From: Apus apus
Lineage: Eukaryota > Chordata > Aves > Apodiformes > Apodidae
Direction of reading: 5' to 3'
Length of the DNA: 64,000 nucleotides
Assembly (NCBI RefSeq): GCF_020740795.1
Contig: NC_067282.1
Coordinates: 175,402,274-175,466,273, forward strand
The notes below the pieces were generated by a model. That model had not been told where the DNA came from. It saw nothing but the letters and a program-made list of their open reading frames with translations, and ran no database searches. Position numbers and translations under genes: made by a program. Each line of letters begins with the position of its first letter. Position 1 is the first letter of the stretch. This document shows positions 12,801-27,070 of this stretch, in pieces.

Positions 12801-15500
12801 AGAAAGTTATCTGAAGCCTGTTTGCATTAATTATTCTGGAAACAAATTTTACTGAATGCAAAATAAATTATTCCACCATAAAATAGATGCAGGTACTTCT
12901 TAGAATAAACTACTTTGCATCTTCTAGCTGTCAGCTTGCTCTTTTAAAGGCAATTATTACTTACTTGTCTCAGCCTGTCTACTGTTGTGTCCTTAAGCGC
13001 TCTGGAATAATTTTGCCTGCATATAGTCTTACATATGTGCATGTGTTCACATACATATGCACACATGTAGTGTATATCTTGGACACATGTATAGTGAGAG
13101 CATACAGCTAAGCATGTGTTTGTTGTAGGTCATAGTCTATGTACTCTGCTTCCCTGTTGTCCCAGCTCAAGGTCTTTCCCTTCCTGCACTTCTGAGTCCT
13201 GTCTGAGAATAGTAATCAAAGTGTTGAGACTACTTCATTTTGTATCTTTCCATATTGAAGAGAGGGATTGTGTCTGGATCAGTACTACAGTGAAGTTGTA
13301 AAAACCTGGATGACCTAGGGGAGAGAAATCTTAAGCCGGTATGTGTTACTTTGAAAAGTAAGACTAATGATGGGACAGGTCCTCCTTTTGCCAGGCAGGC
13401 TGCCAGGGATAGGGCTGAAGTCCCACTAAGTCTTAAGCAGAAAGAAATCTGATGCAAAACCTGATGGTGGTGCTGGGCATCCCTAATTCCTGGACAGAGG
13501 AGTGAGTGGGAGGTGCTAGGTTGAATGTAAAGCAGAGCACATTCTTGAGCAGCCCATCCTCTCTAACCACAGCATACCATGGGTTTCTGGCTTGCTGTTC
13601 TGAAAGCTCTGCCTTCTGAGGGAAGGTGGCTCTGCCCTAGTAGTGTCTCCACTGCAAGAGCAGGCTCTGGAATGCAGATGCTGTTACTGAGCCTGTGTCT
13701 GCTGTCCTCCCGTGTTTGGGGACTGCCCAGCACTGCTGGAGCCTGGGGGACCAGGGTCCTCCAGCCCAGCAGGGTGTGGGGAGCAGAAATGGGAGGACAG
13801 CAAGATGGTGTTTCTCTGCTTCCAGCCCTCTGTGCCCAACATTAAGGGACTGCAAGTGGGCAAAACAAAGAAAATACAGTTATATTGCTTCAAGACTAAC
13901 TTTTTAATGTGAAAGAAGAGAGAAGGAAAAGCAATCTCAGCTTCCAGTACTGTGTCAGAGCTCTCTTCCCAGTACTTTTCACTCCCTGTAAGTAGAGCAG
14001 TGATCTACGTGGCTTAATGAAAATTGTCTTCTGGTGCCTTTCCCTTCCCTGCTCTGCACAGCAGTGCCTTGTGTTTTGGCCTAAGGCTATAGGCCTCCCT
14101 GAGAAGCTTTCCTCCCAGTTTCTAAGTCCTGGCTCAATCTGCTGCGTTGGTGTTGGCTTTTTCTTAACACTGCCAGTGCTGACTGTGCTGCTTATTTATC
14201 TCACTGGACATAATTAAAAGAAAGCTTCAGTATCATTTTTGGGTTATTCACTAGATCAGTACTGTTAGCATCCAAAGTTGTCACAGTCTCACTGATATTC
14301 AAAGGTTTAATTGAGAGCAACAAACCTTCCAGAGTTTATTCTGATTTTTGTCAAGGATTGAAGTCTTATTTGAAATGTACCCTTTAACAGCTTTGCTCTT
14401 CTAACATTTTCTTTTTTTCTTTGATAATCTTTTTTCTTTAGTGAGCATCTGTTTCCAGATCCAGACTGTCTGCTTTAGCTCTCCTGTTCACCTGAATCCC
14501 CCCCTTCTGCTCCTGGGTATCGCAGCTGCTTGTTAGGATGGGGGATGGGGAAGGAGTTTGGTTGTTAAATCTCTTCCATCCTTTAGCTGGCAGGAAGATG
14601 GTGATTTATCCTGTCAGCTTTGATTTGGAGCATTTCTAGACTCCAGATGTGTGTTCCCAGGGTTCCCAGATTGGCTGCACTTCCTTGGAAGAAGAAGCTG
14701 TGGGGGAATGCAATAGAGACATCCAAGTTTAGCAGCACAAGAGCTATGTAAATGCAGCTATATCATTGCTGGCCCAAGCTGAATATCCAGCTGCACTAGC
14801 TTATGTGGATTTATGAGCTTGAGTCTCCACTAGCTCATGAATCTCTGCTTCTGATCTGTTGCTTGGTGCAGGCACGCACATCGCTGCAGATGTAGGCACT
14901 CAGGGCCTGGTCTGAGATGGTCATAACTCTCTGTATCTTACCATTTGAAGTACTGGTTCTTGAGCTATGCCTGGCAAGGAGCCCAGCAACCATATGGCAA
15001 AGGGTATGTTGCCTAATGCCTTATTCACTTCACATTTGGAGTTGTATCTAAGTTTCAAACCCTTCAAACTTTGGATGGGCTAGCCTGGTCTTCCGCTTTG
15101 AAGCACTCTTCCAGGAAACAGGTGGGCAACTGTGAACCTTAAGCTGCAAAGGAGGATATGAAACTTTTTTCTTAGTAACACCATGGAATGAGCTCTCCAG
15201 CAAGACTTTTCTTAGGGAGGTGTGCTTAGAAGGTGGTGAGCAACATGAGAAAATCCAAAGAGATGATGACAGACTAATTTAAGATAATTAATTAATAGAT
15301 AAGCTCTTCTGGAGCAGTAGCAGCTATTTTAGAAAATCTAACCTGTCATTTTTTTATAAACCTTTATGTACCGAATCTTGCTTTATTTAGTTCCCAGCCC
15401 TTTCCTCTTGCTTATGTGTTACATAAGCATGTTAGGCATGTGGCATTTTTAATAAATGTGTTCCTGTACCTTGGTCCAATAAAGAGATGTTTCAGGATAA

Positions 15501-15540
15501 GCTGTACATTACAAAGCTGTACATTACAAAGCTGTACATT
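15501..15540 (+). repeat. 15-bp tandem repeat, 2.7 copies
   Basis: The unit gctgtacattacaaa occurs twice without mismatch, then gctgtacatt. Confidence 0.95.
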
Positions 15541-18500
15541 TTGTTTCTTTTTCCTCAAGTAAAGTTACAAATTGACAGGTTGCACTGCACTTAAAGCACT
15601 GTTGTCTTGGAGAACCGCCTAGATATTAATTAATGAGATCTTAAACTAAGCTTTTCATGGCAGAGCTATTTTGTTAGTCAGGTCCCTATTTATGTATACA
15701 TTGTAAGAGTGGCATTAAATAAACTGCTATCCTGTAGTTAAAAGTCACACATGCATCTCAGCCTTCTGTCCCATATTTTTCTACTATAACACTTGCCAAA
15801 ACCAGTACACAATATGTGATGATTAAATGCCCTGTAAATGACTTGTTTTAAACAGGCATGTGCCATATAGGTGGAAACTCATGGCTCTGGAGTGCTTGTA
15901 GTACTTAGTAAACTTGAAGTCTAAACATTAGCAAAGCCTCCTAAACATTGTTAGATCCCCAGGATTATGGATCATTTTTCAGTAATACTGGCTTAGATTT
16001 TCTTTTAAAGGGGGAGATTAATATGTTGCTTCTAATTGCCAGTAGAGAGAAATGGCTGGATGGTCTCTGGCAACCCCTGGAGTAATGAACCCAAGTAAAA
16101 CCTGCAGAGGTTTAGAGCTTCCTCTGGCCAGAGGACTGGTGGGTGGCTGGGGAAGAACAGCTGATGGGACCAAAGTACTTGACTTGGTTTTGAAATGCAG
16201 TTTCAAAGTGTGAGCACTTAAACCAGCCTGTTTGCACTGTCACAAAGACTTACCTGTACTGGTTGCCTCTGACATTCAGGGGTTGAGGGCTAAGGAAGCT
16301 GGGCAATTCTAGAGGATGGACTTCTGGTCTACATGCTGGTTGTGTAAGCATACCGGTACCCACCTGGTAGGCTTATGCACAACTGTTTGCCTTTAAGTTT
16401 TGAGAGAGCCCTTTCTGAATATATTTGATGGATACAAGCCCAGTGTTTTTATTAGGGATTGCTAGCATAAATACTTGCACATTTTCTCCCTAATTCCTTC
16501 AAGTTGGTCGTCTTTATTCTTACTCTCTGAAAAGCAAGTTCTTTCTGGAAGGCTTGTTCCTCCTAGAGAAAAGGCGGGTACTAATGTTTATAGATAAAAA
16601 GATTATCTAGGAGATCAGAGAACTGTGTGTTTTGCTGTACTCTGTGAATAATTGAAAGATAATGCAGTATAAAGGAGGTGGGAGGGAGAGGACAAAAGAG
16701 GGGAAGAGAGACTACTGTGTGCAATTCACAACCACAAGCTGCCGGGGGCCTGGAAGGAGAGGGTGTGTTAGCTGAGATGGAATAAAGCCCTAAGACAAAA
16801 ATTGTCTATAACTTGCATGTTATATCCACATCAGCCCATCAAGAGTGGAAATTAGGGCTTTGTTTTGCCCTGGTCAGTTTTATTGAAGGTACAATGTGCC
16901 TTGTGTTATGGGTGTTGGCTGGGGCAAAGGAGCTGCAGCCTCTGCAAGGTCTCATGCATTGGCGTAAGTTGCTCTTAACTGCTTTGCTAACTGGGGCAGC
17001 TGGAAAATACATGCGGCTCTGCTGGTATGGCCTGACTTGCTGGGGTGCAATAATAGCTTTTGTTTGCATCCCATGCCCTTCTTAACCAAGCTTGCATAAA
17101 GCAAGCCTGGGAGGTAAAAGTTAAAACTTTCCTTTTGCCTTCTGAAGGCAACTAGAGTAACCAGAAAAAAACTAATTCCTTCAGTGAAGATTGAATCTAA
17201 CCCCATCTGAGTTGAAATTGCTTTCTAGAGTTTAAACTTAATTTAATCATAGTCTGTTTGCGCTTTCAACAGACATGCTTTAGAGTAGATGGCCTTGGTT
17301 TGCTGTGGGTCACATGTTTACTCCTATGTGTAAACTGTGGCCAGTTGATCAGACAGGAAATATTTTGGGCCGAAAAGCTTCCTATCATGTCATCATTCAT
17401 GTAAAAATGAAGCTTCTTGCTGTTGCAGACTTTTCTGGCACATCTTGTTACCGGTGTCCCAAGGGTTACAAGGTAACAGGTCAAAGGAACTGCACTGGAA
17501 AAGTTCCCCAAAAGACTGCAGAGCTCTTTCCAAAGGATGCTGCTCCATCCAAGCAGATGGTTGGCCTGAAAAAACAAGGCTGGGACTCTGGAGCATGGCT
17601 CTAAAGAAAGTGGGGAAAGAGCTAAGTGAAAAGGAATTTTAAAAGATGTCTGATGTGCAAACTTCTTGCTCTCAGGGCAGGAAAGTTTTACTTAAAACAT
17701 ATGGTTTCTATGCAAGGAAAGGTCACAGATCAAATGCTGGGAAAGGTCTGAGGCTAGTCGTCTAAAGATCTAGATAAAGGTCTGTGCATCCAGCACTGAT
17801 GCAGACTGGAAGATGTTGGATGACCACATATGCACCTTAGCATGTGTGATCTATATCACATGATACTGTGATAACTAAGGAATGAGTAGGTCCATGATGA
17901 CCAGCCAGTCTCCTCACCTTCACTCCATATAGGAAGATAAGGAACAAACCCTGTCTCTCTTTAATCATCTGAGGGAGTACTGTCTCTCCTGCCTACACAG
18001 CCATCTTAAATTAATCCAGGCTGGTGTGTCAAGACAAGTGGCTAATCAATAGATCTGCTTTTCCAAATGTCCACTCCTGCAAGTTCTCCTCAGTAATACT
18101 ACTGTCTACATGTTTTCTTCTGTGGGAAGGAGGGTTGCGGGTTTGTGGTATATAAGCAAGTCCTTCTGGCCCTGGCTCCTTGCAGGTTAGTTGAACTTTA
18201 TCCTATAGTGGCCCTGTTTCTCTCTTGGTCAGGTACAGGCTTCTCTGTACCTAGGAAAAAGTGAGGACCTGCTTTGAGAGTGGAGGCATGTGATGGATTT
18301 GCTGCATTTCACACAACTTACTTTATTACCTGCTTTTCATTTGCCTAGTGAAGACTCTGACCTCTGCATAAAAAAGTCTGTTGGCTAGTGATGGCATAGA
18401 GAACGTGGCAAAATCAAAGTATTTACAACATCTATATCTTTGAAGTGCCTGTTTAATAGTGCCATTGTCATGCCAGTTGGAGGCAACACTTCTCTTTGCA

Positions 18501-21500
18501 ATTGAAAGGCTCAGCAGAGCTAGCTGATAAGCCCTGGTGCCCTGCTGGGAAATTGACCCTTTGAACTGGGAAGAATCCCTCCAGATAAGCAAGTAATGGA
18601 ATTTTTATCAGGTCTTGCTTTTTATTGTAGCATGTTTAGAGTTGTCAGTCATTCTATGCAGCAAAAGTGTTTTCTCTCTAGTCTAGTAGATGAGTGGGTA
18701 ATGTAATATTCACACTTTAAAGATGCTGCTTCAAGACTTGTAAGGAATAGCCATGCCAGGAAAGGAAAGGAAGCAATCACAATATAACTTAAATAACAAA
18801 CGTATGTTGATTTAAGAGCCAAACTCCGAGCATCCTAACTCCCAAGGGAAATGAGGGGAGTTGTGAAGGTAGTCCTAGTACCTTTGTAGGATGGATTTTT
18901 TTTTTTTTCCACTGTTACCTTTAAAAAATTTTAAAATAAAAGGAAATTTATTTTTAAAACTTTTTTTCATTTCACATTTAAACAAATGCTCTCTTCTACA
19001 GTAAAACTCTAGATACATTTGTCTCTACAATGATAACATTTGTCTCAACAGCATAACAATGTTTGCGAGCAGAGCAGTGTTTAGCACTAGTTTTCTTCTG
19101 TGCCAGTGAGAATCTGCTTTCATTTAAAGCAGGGATCAAGCTTTTCAAGGCTTTTCTCTGTAAGCCATAAAACTAAGCCATTAGACTTGCTGTCTCAAAT
19201 CCCAGTACTAAAAAAGCGAAGAGAAGGAAACTAAAATTCAGACTTGACCTGGTTTTGAGCCTTGTGTGCCTGGACAGAACTGTTGATACCTCTAATTTGA
19301 CCACCCTAGGAAACCACAGTGGGTCCTGTGAAAAGGCTGCTCTCGTCTGTGGGAGCAGTTCAGTTGGCTTCGCATGTTCTGGACCGGGATGTTGCAGATT
19401 CAGCCCCTGCAATCTGTTTTGGCAAAGCAGCCATCTCTGGCAGGCTGCACATCAAATGCAGATGGTTTGAGTTTGGAAGTTGGAGACAGTAACAGAAAAC
19501 ATGGCCCTATTAAATATATTGATCCAAACAAATCTATCTCATGGGCGACCTATAGAACAAAAGGAAACGCAAAGGAAGGGTATTGTGAAACAACAGGGGG
19601 AAGCTGCTGCCATTGCAGTGGGGGACGGGACACATTGCTCTGAGTACAAATTCATCAAGTTCAGGCTGACATTCCTTCGTGTCAGGTTTCCCCTTTGGTT
19701 TCCCTGAGACATTGCTTCGATGGAAAACCTTTCTCTCCAAGTAGTTCTGTCCCACTTAATTGCTCTTTAAAATGTGCTTTATTCCTTGCTAACAATACAG
19801 TGTTATATTAATGAATTTGTAATTTAAATAAGGGGGGCAGGGGCTGACATATGGCAAATACATGCTTTAGTTCTGGTAAGCACATGATTTTGAAGATAAA
19901 CAAAGCTGTTTCCTTATCCTCAGCATGTACTTATTTTGTTTTGCTGATAATGAGAAAAAATTAACACTGTTAAACATGATTGAAAACAGCAGTATCCTGT
20001 GACATTGATGTCTGTGTGAATGACATTGTAAGCCTCTTTTGTTGTTTGCATTTACTCTAGAGTTTGTTTATAAGAGTAAGATGAATTAAGAAGAAGTAAT
20101 CCTAACTTCAAAAAGTAGTTTCAAATCTCTCTAATTTTGTTTTCAGTTTTGTAATAAGTCTTAGTACATTTGCATCTCAAATGTGTACAGCTAAAGGCTA
20201 TTTTTATTAAAAATTTAATTATATCAAAAAGTTTCCAAATGGTGCAAGAGTTTTAAAAGATATTTTATGACATAGATGTTTTGTGTTGAAGTTTTTAGCT
20301 ACTTCCAGCACTCGAGTTGGAGTAAATCATAGTTCCAAAATTTTGTTTTGTAACAAAACTTACGTAAGCCTAAAAATTGAGGGAAGGCAGTGCTCATTCT
20401 GCTATTCTGCATTTTAAATGTGTTTATTAAAGTTAGTGTAAGACCTCTTGGAAGCCTAGGACTACATCTCTCTGGGCAATGTTTCATTTAGCAGTAAATG
20501 GTCCCTGACCTAAGACCGGGTGCCAGGCTGCCCAAATCCACATTGCGTAGCCCTTGCCCATAGTTGCACCACATTGTGTACAGCACATGCACACCCTTTT
20601 GTAAAGATGTTGCTTTTTGGTGAGTTTTCTTTTTTTTCCATTCAAAGTGTCTGAAATACTCATCAGGCAGTTGCGAGTGTGTGTTGCATGTGTTGGGGTA
20701 CTACATGAAAGTGTGGGCCGAGTGGTTCACAGCCTCTTCAAACTAGAGCTTGAGGACTCTGGAGGAAGGGTGGAAAAACCCAGGTCCAACTCTTTTCTGT
20801 CCCACCTGGTAGGAATGGTCCATGGCATATATGAAAACCATGCCATGGGGTGTACCACCAGTGAATCGTGTAGGTAACGGCAGGCTGATGCCTGAGCTTG
20901 TGCCCAGGCCCTGCGTTATTCACTAGTGCAGAGGTGGCTGGAGTGTCCTTTCTATTAAAGGATACCTGAGGTACTTGAGGTGCCTCTTGGCCATAGTGGC
21001 TGGCTATATTTGGCACTACACAGGCTGCAGCTGCACTGAAGACTCATGGTCCTTCCAACCCATGCTCCAGCATGAGTGCTTGCAGGGTCCCCTGACGGGG
21101 ACTGAAAGCTCTCAGCACTGTCCTCTAGCTAAAGTGCTCAATGTGATCCACATACCACAGCTGTCCATCCAGTGTGCTGCTGGGGGCTTCCTCCCTCCAA
21201 GGTGTTCCCAGAACACCATTTTGCAGTTACAAGATAACTATGCACTTGGATTATTATGCATGCATAGTATGTGAGAAGCTAATCAAGGCTGTAAAAAGAA
21301 GAGCTGGGATAAGGAGGTGCAATGATGGATAGCCCTTTCTGAGGCTGAAGATCAGTGGTCTGTGCAGAAAAAAAGTTGGGCAGCACTGCCTTAATGTCTG
21401 TACTGTTGCAGATGTGGCATCATCTCTAACTCTTTATTGAAGCTTTCTAGCAGAGTCTCACTGAGGTCGTGGGGTGAGAGGCTGATGCCATCAAAACCAG

Positions 21501-23780
21501 GAGCCTAGTTTATAAAGACCTCTGGCACAGCCTAGGTCTGTTCTTGGTTTAAAAGACAAGACCCTTTTTAGTAGAAAACCCAACTTCTGATGTGGCTTCT
21601 CTCTACCAAATCTGAAAAATGTCTTTGTGCTGTGAAGTTGTGAGAGGAGAAAGAGAGGTGACCATGCAATTTGGAGACCTTCTGTGATTTATTTATTTCC
21701 ACCACCCACCCCTTAATCTTTTAAAATAGAGGTGTAGCATGTCCTTTGTATATCCCTTCTTATCTGTTCCATTGACTGACCAGTAGAAGTAAAATCTTTT
21801 GGCCCTGGTTGTGAATACTATGATGTTCTCCTAAAACATGATTATATTGTGAACAACGCAGAAAAAACAGTGGATTGTTCTGTGCTGCTTCATCTTTCTT
21901 CTGATGAACAATGTCTAATTTCTCCTAACACCTCTCATACAAGGGTTCTAGCTGTGCTCTTTGAAGCAGATACAGAGCTACGGGAGTAATTAGATCAACT
22001 CCAGTCACTGAACTTGGCCTGCTCTTCCCAGAGGGATTCTCCTGGTTTGCTTACATTGGTGCCTAGGAGCAAGAGCCATGCAGAGCAAATTAAGTTGTTT
22101 AGCTGGAAAAGTGGATTCTATTGCTGCATGGGTCTTTTAGAGAAGAGATGTGCATGCTGAAGCCTTTAATGGTCAAGCTCAGTCATTCAGAACAAACTGA
22201 TGCTGCTTTGTGGGTGAGTTGAGGCAGCATTCCATTCAGCATTCTTGCATTGTTACCCCTTATTGTGCTTTCTGGTAAAATAACCAGAATTTCTCCATAA
22301 ATTTGAAGGGTGTGACATAAATTTCTTCACTTTTGCAAATGCTCTTCTTTGCTTCCATTTTAATAGTGTCAAAGGATTGGAATGTTGATAATACAATGAT
22401 GCGCAATTTTACAGTACTGTCAAAATAGTGCTCAAATAAGTAATGAATTTTTGCAAGACAAGGTGGTGTCAACCCATCATTTGGATGAGGAAAGCTGACA
22501 GCATAAAGATTCTGCTGGAGATCTGTTGGTAGTCACAAGAAAGTGATACAAAACCTTGATCTATATTCAGGGAGGTCAGTTTGTGTCATGCGTTGTTTTC
22601 ATAGCGGCCGTGTCTTTATTTAAACATTCTGTATAGGTCTAATGAAACAGAACATTCATTCTGTCTCACAGATCAGAATTGAAAGGGTAACGTACAAGTC
22701 TTGCTGGAAAATGTGATTAGATTTGACTGTTTGACAGGGAGTATACTTGGCACTGCTTAGAATAACTAAGAGAATGAACAGCTCTACCTCAGGTAGTCAA
22801 CATTGTCCCAAAAAAACGAATGCTCACTGCTTGAGTTTGGCTTTCTAAATGATGGGATTTGCTTTGGGTTCTCATTAAATGTTGGATGCCATAATGTGAC
22901 ACATGATATGCCCTGCAGTGTGTCATGTGCTATGATGCTAATCAACATTCAATACCAAAAGAGGAGAGCAGCTGCTCTGCAGTCAGCATGTCTGAACAGT
23001 CCTGCGCCCGGCAGGATATCACTTAATTCACGCTAATGGATAAAGAACTGGCCTCATAACACTTATGTAAATGAGGCTAACGATCAGGGGAAAAAATGCA
23101 AACTAGTTTTCATTTATTCATAGAGATAGGTGTAATTAGAGGTAATAGCTGGATCCAAAAACCTGCTCTCCAGCATTTATTTGTTGATAATACAAAATGT
23201 GAATGGCTTGTTCCACTATTTGTCTCTTGTGAAGTTATTAACTTCACACAAGTTGAAGTAAGTGTGCTCTTAAATTCTCATTGAGAGAGTTACAAGGCTT
23301 AATGGGGAAAATCTACAGATAATTGCATCTCCCAAACTTACCTCAGTTAATTTTGCTGCGTGATAATGGATCTCTATTGAAAATCCACTGCTGGGAGGAT
23401 CAGTGTATTGATTTAGTTTTTTGACCTTTTTACGTTAGCTGCACTGTCTTCTGTAGTTTAGAGAAATCAGGAAGAGTCAACCTGTTGATTGCAGTTGTGG
23501 CAGCTGAGTAAGATTGTAATTAGATACAAAGGTCTTATTTTAACATCTGGGCTGTAGAGTACTAGTCACCCTCTTCCATTTCCCCCAAGCATTCTTCCTC
23601 TTCCTTGTTCATGAAGTCTGCTGTCCCTCTCACAGGTGTGTCATCGCAGTGGCACAGCTGTCACCATTTAATCATTCAAGTCTTGAAGAATCAATCAGCT
23701 GTGGTGGCTTAGTCTCATGGTAAGAAGCAGGAGCTGATCTAGCTGCAATTTTAACAAGTCGTCATCCACTTGGGTATTTT
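15541..23780. other. Non-coding upstream DNA, no gene recognised
   Basis: Unique-looking DNA without repeats beyond short homopolymers (for example T-run at 18897-18908). 16676-16715 is a purine-rich tract. 22800-23060 has a look of a conserved non-coding element. No protein similarity was recognised in any frame. Confidence 0.55.
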
Positions 23781-24097
23781 AGATAGTGGCAAGTGTGTGC
23801 TTCAGATGGGTCTAGGACAACACTCCGCCAGCAACTCTCCACAGGACATTTTGCTGCGGACATCTCTATGCCAAAACAACTCTTCATGGGCACAACTCTC
23901 TGTGGATTGGCAGATGATGCAGGGCTGTGCCGTTCCTCATCTGATGATCCACAGAGAGTTTTCCTTGTGGAGGGCTGTCCTGGCATAGAGTTGTTCCTGT
24001 GGCAAGTTGGCTTCTGTGGCAAATTGTCATGCAGAGAATTGGCATCAGAGAGTTGCCCCTTCCTTGCTTCAGATAATGCCAAGTGTGTGGTTCTGAT
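23781..24097. repeat. Fold-back element of unknown origin flanked by imperfect direct repeats
   Basis: A perfect 14-bp inverted repeat (aactctctgtggat at 23894-23907 against 23947-23960) is nested inside a second inverted pair (ctctatgcca at 23864-23873 against 23981-23990), with equal 32-base spacing on both arms. The outer edges carry a 27-bp direct repeat (23781-23807 and 24071-24097, 23 of 27 identical). Many degenerate copies of (t)ctgtgg/ccaca(g) lie between. No known transposon was recognised. Confidence 0.7.
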
Positions 24098-24561
24098 CCT
24101 CCAGTACAAGCTGGTTTTGGCTGTGCAGATTTCTCTATCAGTAGTCTTCCTGGTGCGATGTGTAGTGAAAAAATAAAGCCAGCCTTAACCTCACTGACAA
24201 GAGAAAGATGAGTAATACTTGAGGCTCTGTGGTCCCCACACAGGGCCAGTCCAGGTTGGTATGGGCTTTTGTTATTTTCCGTAGTTTAATGTGGTGCAAA
24301 CTAACTACATAACATTCCACGACATCTGGTTTCACTCCCACTGAGCAGGCACCTCTCTGGACCTTTGCATGTTAACTAAGTCTTGCCAAATTGTAGATAT
24401 TCTCTGGTCAGCACACCAAGAATTGAGGAAGGACATTCTAATCCAACTGTATGATGGCACCAAGTTGGTTGAGAAAGCAGTGGTGGTACCCCAAACAAGG
24501 TCAGGATTCTCCATTCTGTAACTGGAGTCTTTAAAATGAAACTGTAGGTAAATTCTTCCCC

Positions 24562-24596
24562 TTTTTTATTTATTTGTTTGTTTGTTTGTTTATTTT
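24562..24596 (+). repeat. (TTTA)/(TTTG) microsatellite
   Basis: A T-run followed by ttta and tttg units. Confidence 0.93.
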
Positions 24597-27048
24597 AAGT
24601 GTGCCCATTAGTATTCTGTTAAGGTCCTGTTTCTGCCAATGGAGCTTCCACCAGTGTGGAGGTGTGAAGGGATATCTGTCAATGAAAGCAAATAATCCAG
24701 ACCTAAAAAGTTATCCCCACAAATGCGTTTTGGCTTTTAAATGTGCCCAGTATGAAGTTCAGAGTACCTTCAGAAGGCTGGAGTTCTTGTTACGGTGTTG
24801 TAAGTAAAGTCCAGGCCAGCTGTCAATAGATTGCATTTACAAAAACAATGTAATTATCACTGAATTATTGCTGACTCATTACTTCTTGTATCAGGGAAGG
24901 AGAATTATGAAGGAGTACCACTGAAGGGAAAGCAGATGATGACTGAGGAGTCAGGGATGTGTGTAACACAAAAACCACAAGATTACATCAAGCTGGAGAG
25001 TCGTGTATATGGCTCTTGTGAAACATTTCTTCTCATCTTTCCTCTCTTTCTAATTGTCTGAGAATTAATCTTGCTGTAGACAAGAAAGCAAGTCAGGAAA
25101 ATAGGCAGGTTTAAAGGTACTAAATAGTAAAAAACTTTAACAGTTGTGACTTTTTATAGACTCTCTATGTGACAATTGCCATTTCTCAAAGCTGTAAAAA
25201 TGCCTTGTCTTGACAAATCACCTGTCAGACATATCTGAAGCCATATCAAGCAGCTCTGATATTCACAGGTTTTACTTAACAAAACCTGGTTTGTCAAAAT
25301 TTAGAGTTTTGCCTTGAGTTCACATTGCTATCTCAAATACTTGCTTTTAAAACCTCTTTAAAAGATACTGAAACATTTTGTAGTGGAAAGGCTGCATGTT
25401 TTTCTGCTGTGTCATCCTGAAAATAATGGAACTTTTTCCTTAGGAACTGCAGAATTGAAAAAATTAATCTTGAACTGTCTTTGTGAAAGTGGCCTGACAC
25501 TTGCGCTGATGTTGGAACTTGTTGCAACAGAAACTGTCTGTTCTAGAAGGGTGTGTTGTCTGTGGCCATAGATTGCATTAGCACTTGTTCACTTCCATTA
25601 AGTTCTGGTACCCTTTCTAAACTAGGCATTATTACCTCAAGGCCACGCATCTGAAGGATTCAATCCTCCTGAGCAAGCTGGTGAGAAAAGTTGGGACATG
25701 CTGGCAAGCCCAAGTGGGTGTAGCTTAAAGCTTGGAGGCTGCCAGCTGAGTATCAGGTGTCAGGTACTGTCAAGCAGTTGCTGTTTCAGCAGCTGACAGT
25801 AAGGTAAGGACTTAAGGATACATAGATGTTTGTACAAAGGTCACTTATGTCAAGGGTACCAGTTGAGTGTTCTTAAAACAGTCTTAATTTGTACTGTGTG
25901 CTTCATACATAAGGATTGCTGTTGCTATGAATAATCTAAAATCTTTACTCTGAAAATATGCTTATATATTCTTAAGAGTTTGCAAACATTTCTATAAATA
26001 CAGTTAAGGAAATACATATGTATTGGTGATTCCAGACTTGTCTATAGTAATGTCATGTGTGTGATGTGGTGAAGCTTGATGTTTAGGGAAGTTGAAGTGA
26101 TTTTTCTGGTTTAGTTACAGTTAAATATCTTGCCTGTTGTGTGGAAAAAACAATGACTGCTAGCTAAGGAACAAAATTAACTTGATTTCTATTTGAATAT
26201 TTAACTGTGATCTTCACTATTATCCTACTGAAAACCAGGCATAACTTGTGACTAACAGATGGTGCCTGTCCACTTGGCTTTGAACTAGTGCAATAAAGAT
26301 GAAGAGTAGGAAAGGAGCACTTTTAGGTCTCCAACCACCTGATCCTAAGCATCAACCAACTTGGAGGAGAAATTTGACTCTTTCAAATGTCTTTGGACTG
26401 TAACTCTACTAGGTCTGCATTTTTTACTGATCTAGCACTTCTTAACTGATCTTTCTCTTCACTTCATACCTGTGTGTCCATAATCCCAAGGGCATTTGAC
26501 AGGCAACTGAGAGAAGTGCTAGTGAAGCCATCTTCTCTTCCTGCCTTTTGATGTGGTTTTGATGTATCAGTGTAGTTGTAATAGCTAGCTACTGACCAGG
26601 AGTGGAACTGTCCCTCTGGGCTTTCCTCCTGTCCCCTCCCTAATGCTGACAATTGTGCTCAACTCATCCTGCTGTAAACCAGTTCTGGGAGCTAAACCAG
26701 CAGAGAAAAACTAATCATACTTGGGACATGGGGGGAAGATTAAAAAAAGAAAGGCTGTAACCTCTCGAATTGGTATTCCTCACTCTGCTGAGCAGAAAGC
26801 CTGTTTGGGTCTCCCAGAAAACATGCTGAACCATAACCCTCTTAGGAAAAGTGACAGCAAGCATAAACTCTGCATGTTTACCCTTCATCATATTTGGTCA
26901 TACTCAGTGAGGTTGATGTGAGTAAGGTGAAGATTGTACTAAGGGCAAAACCCCCTTCACATTGATTTTTACTTGTCCAGGCATATGGTGCCCATTTTGG
27001 GGTAATGGCAAACATGACAGCACTTCCATTGGGAAACAAGACAGTGGA

Positions 27049-27070
27049 TTTTATTTATTTATTTATTTTT
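27049..27070 (+). repeat. (TTTA)n microsatellite
   Basis: Uninterrupted ttta units followed by a short T-run. Confidence 0.93.

Larger units (their letters stand above)
1..15500. other. Non-coding upstream DNA, no gene recognised
   Basis: AT-rich sequence with frequent stops, apart from the CR1 remnant, microsatellites and homopolymer runs listed separately (also T-rich 448-480, A-rich 1095-1130). A mildly GC-rich patch at 6240-6520 and one at 13560-13850 hold overlapping frames on both strands, without splice or similarity support. It may be PRICKLE1 upstream DNA or a first intron; the sequence does not decide. Confidence 0.6.

Noticed and set aside
23762..24176. 127-codon (+) and 115-codon (-) overlapping frames
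   Set aside because: They come from the self-complementary fold-back repeat; no protein similarity.
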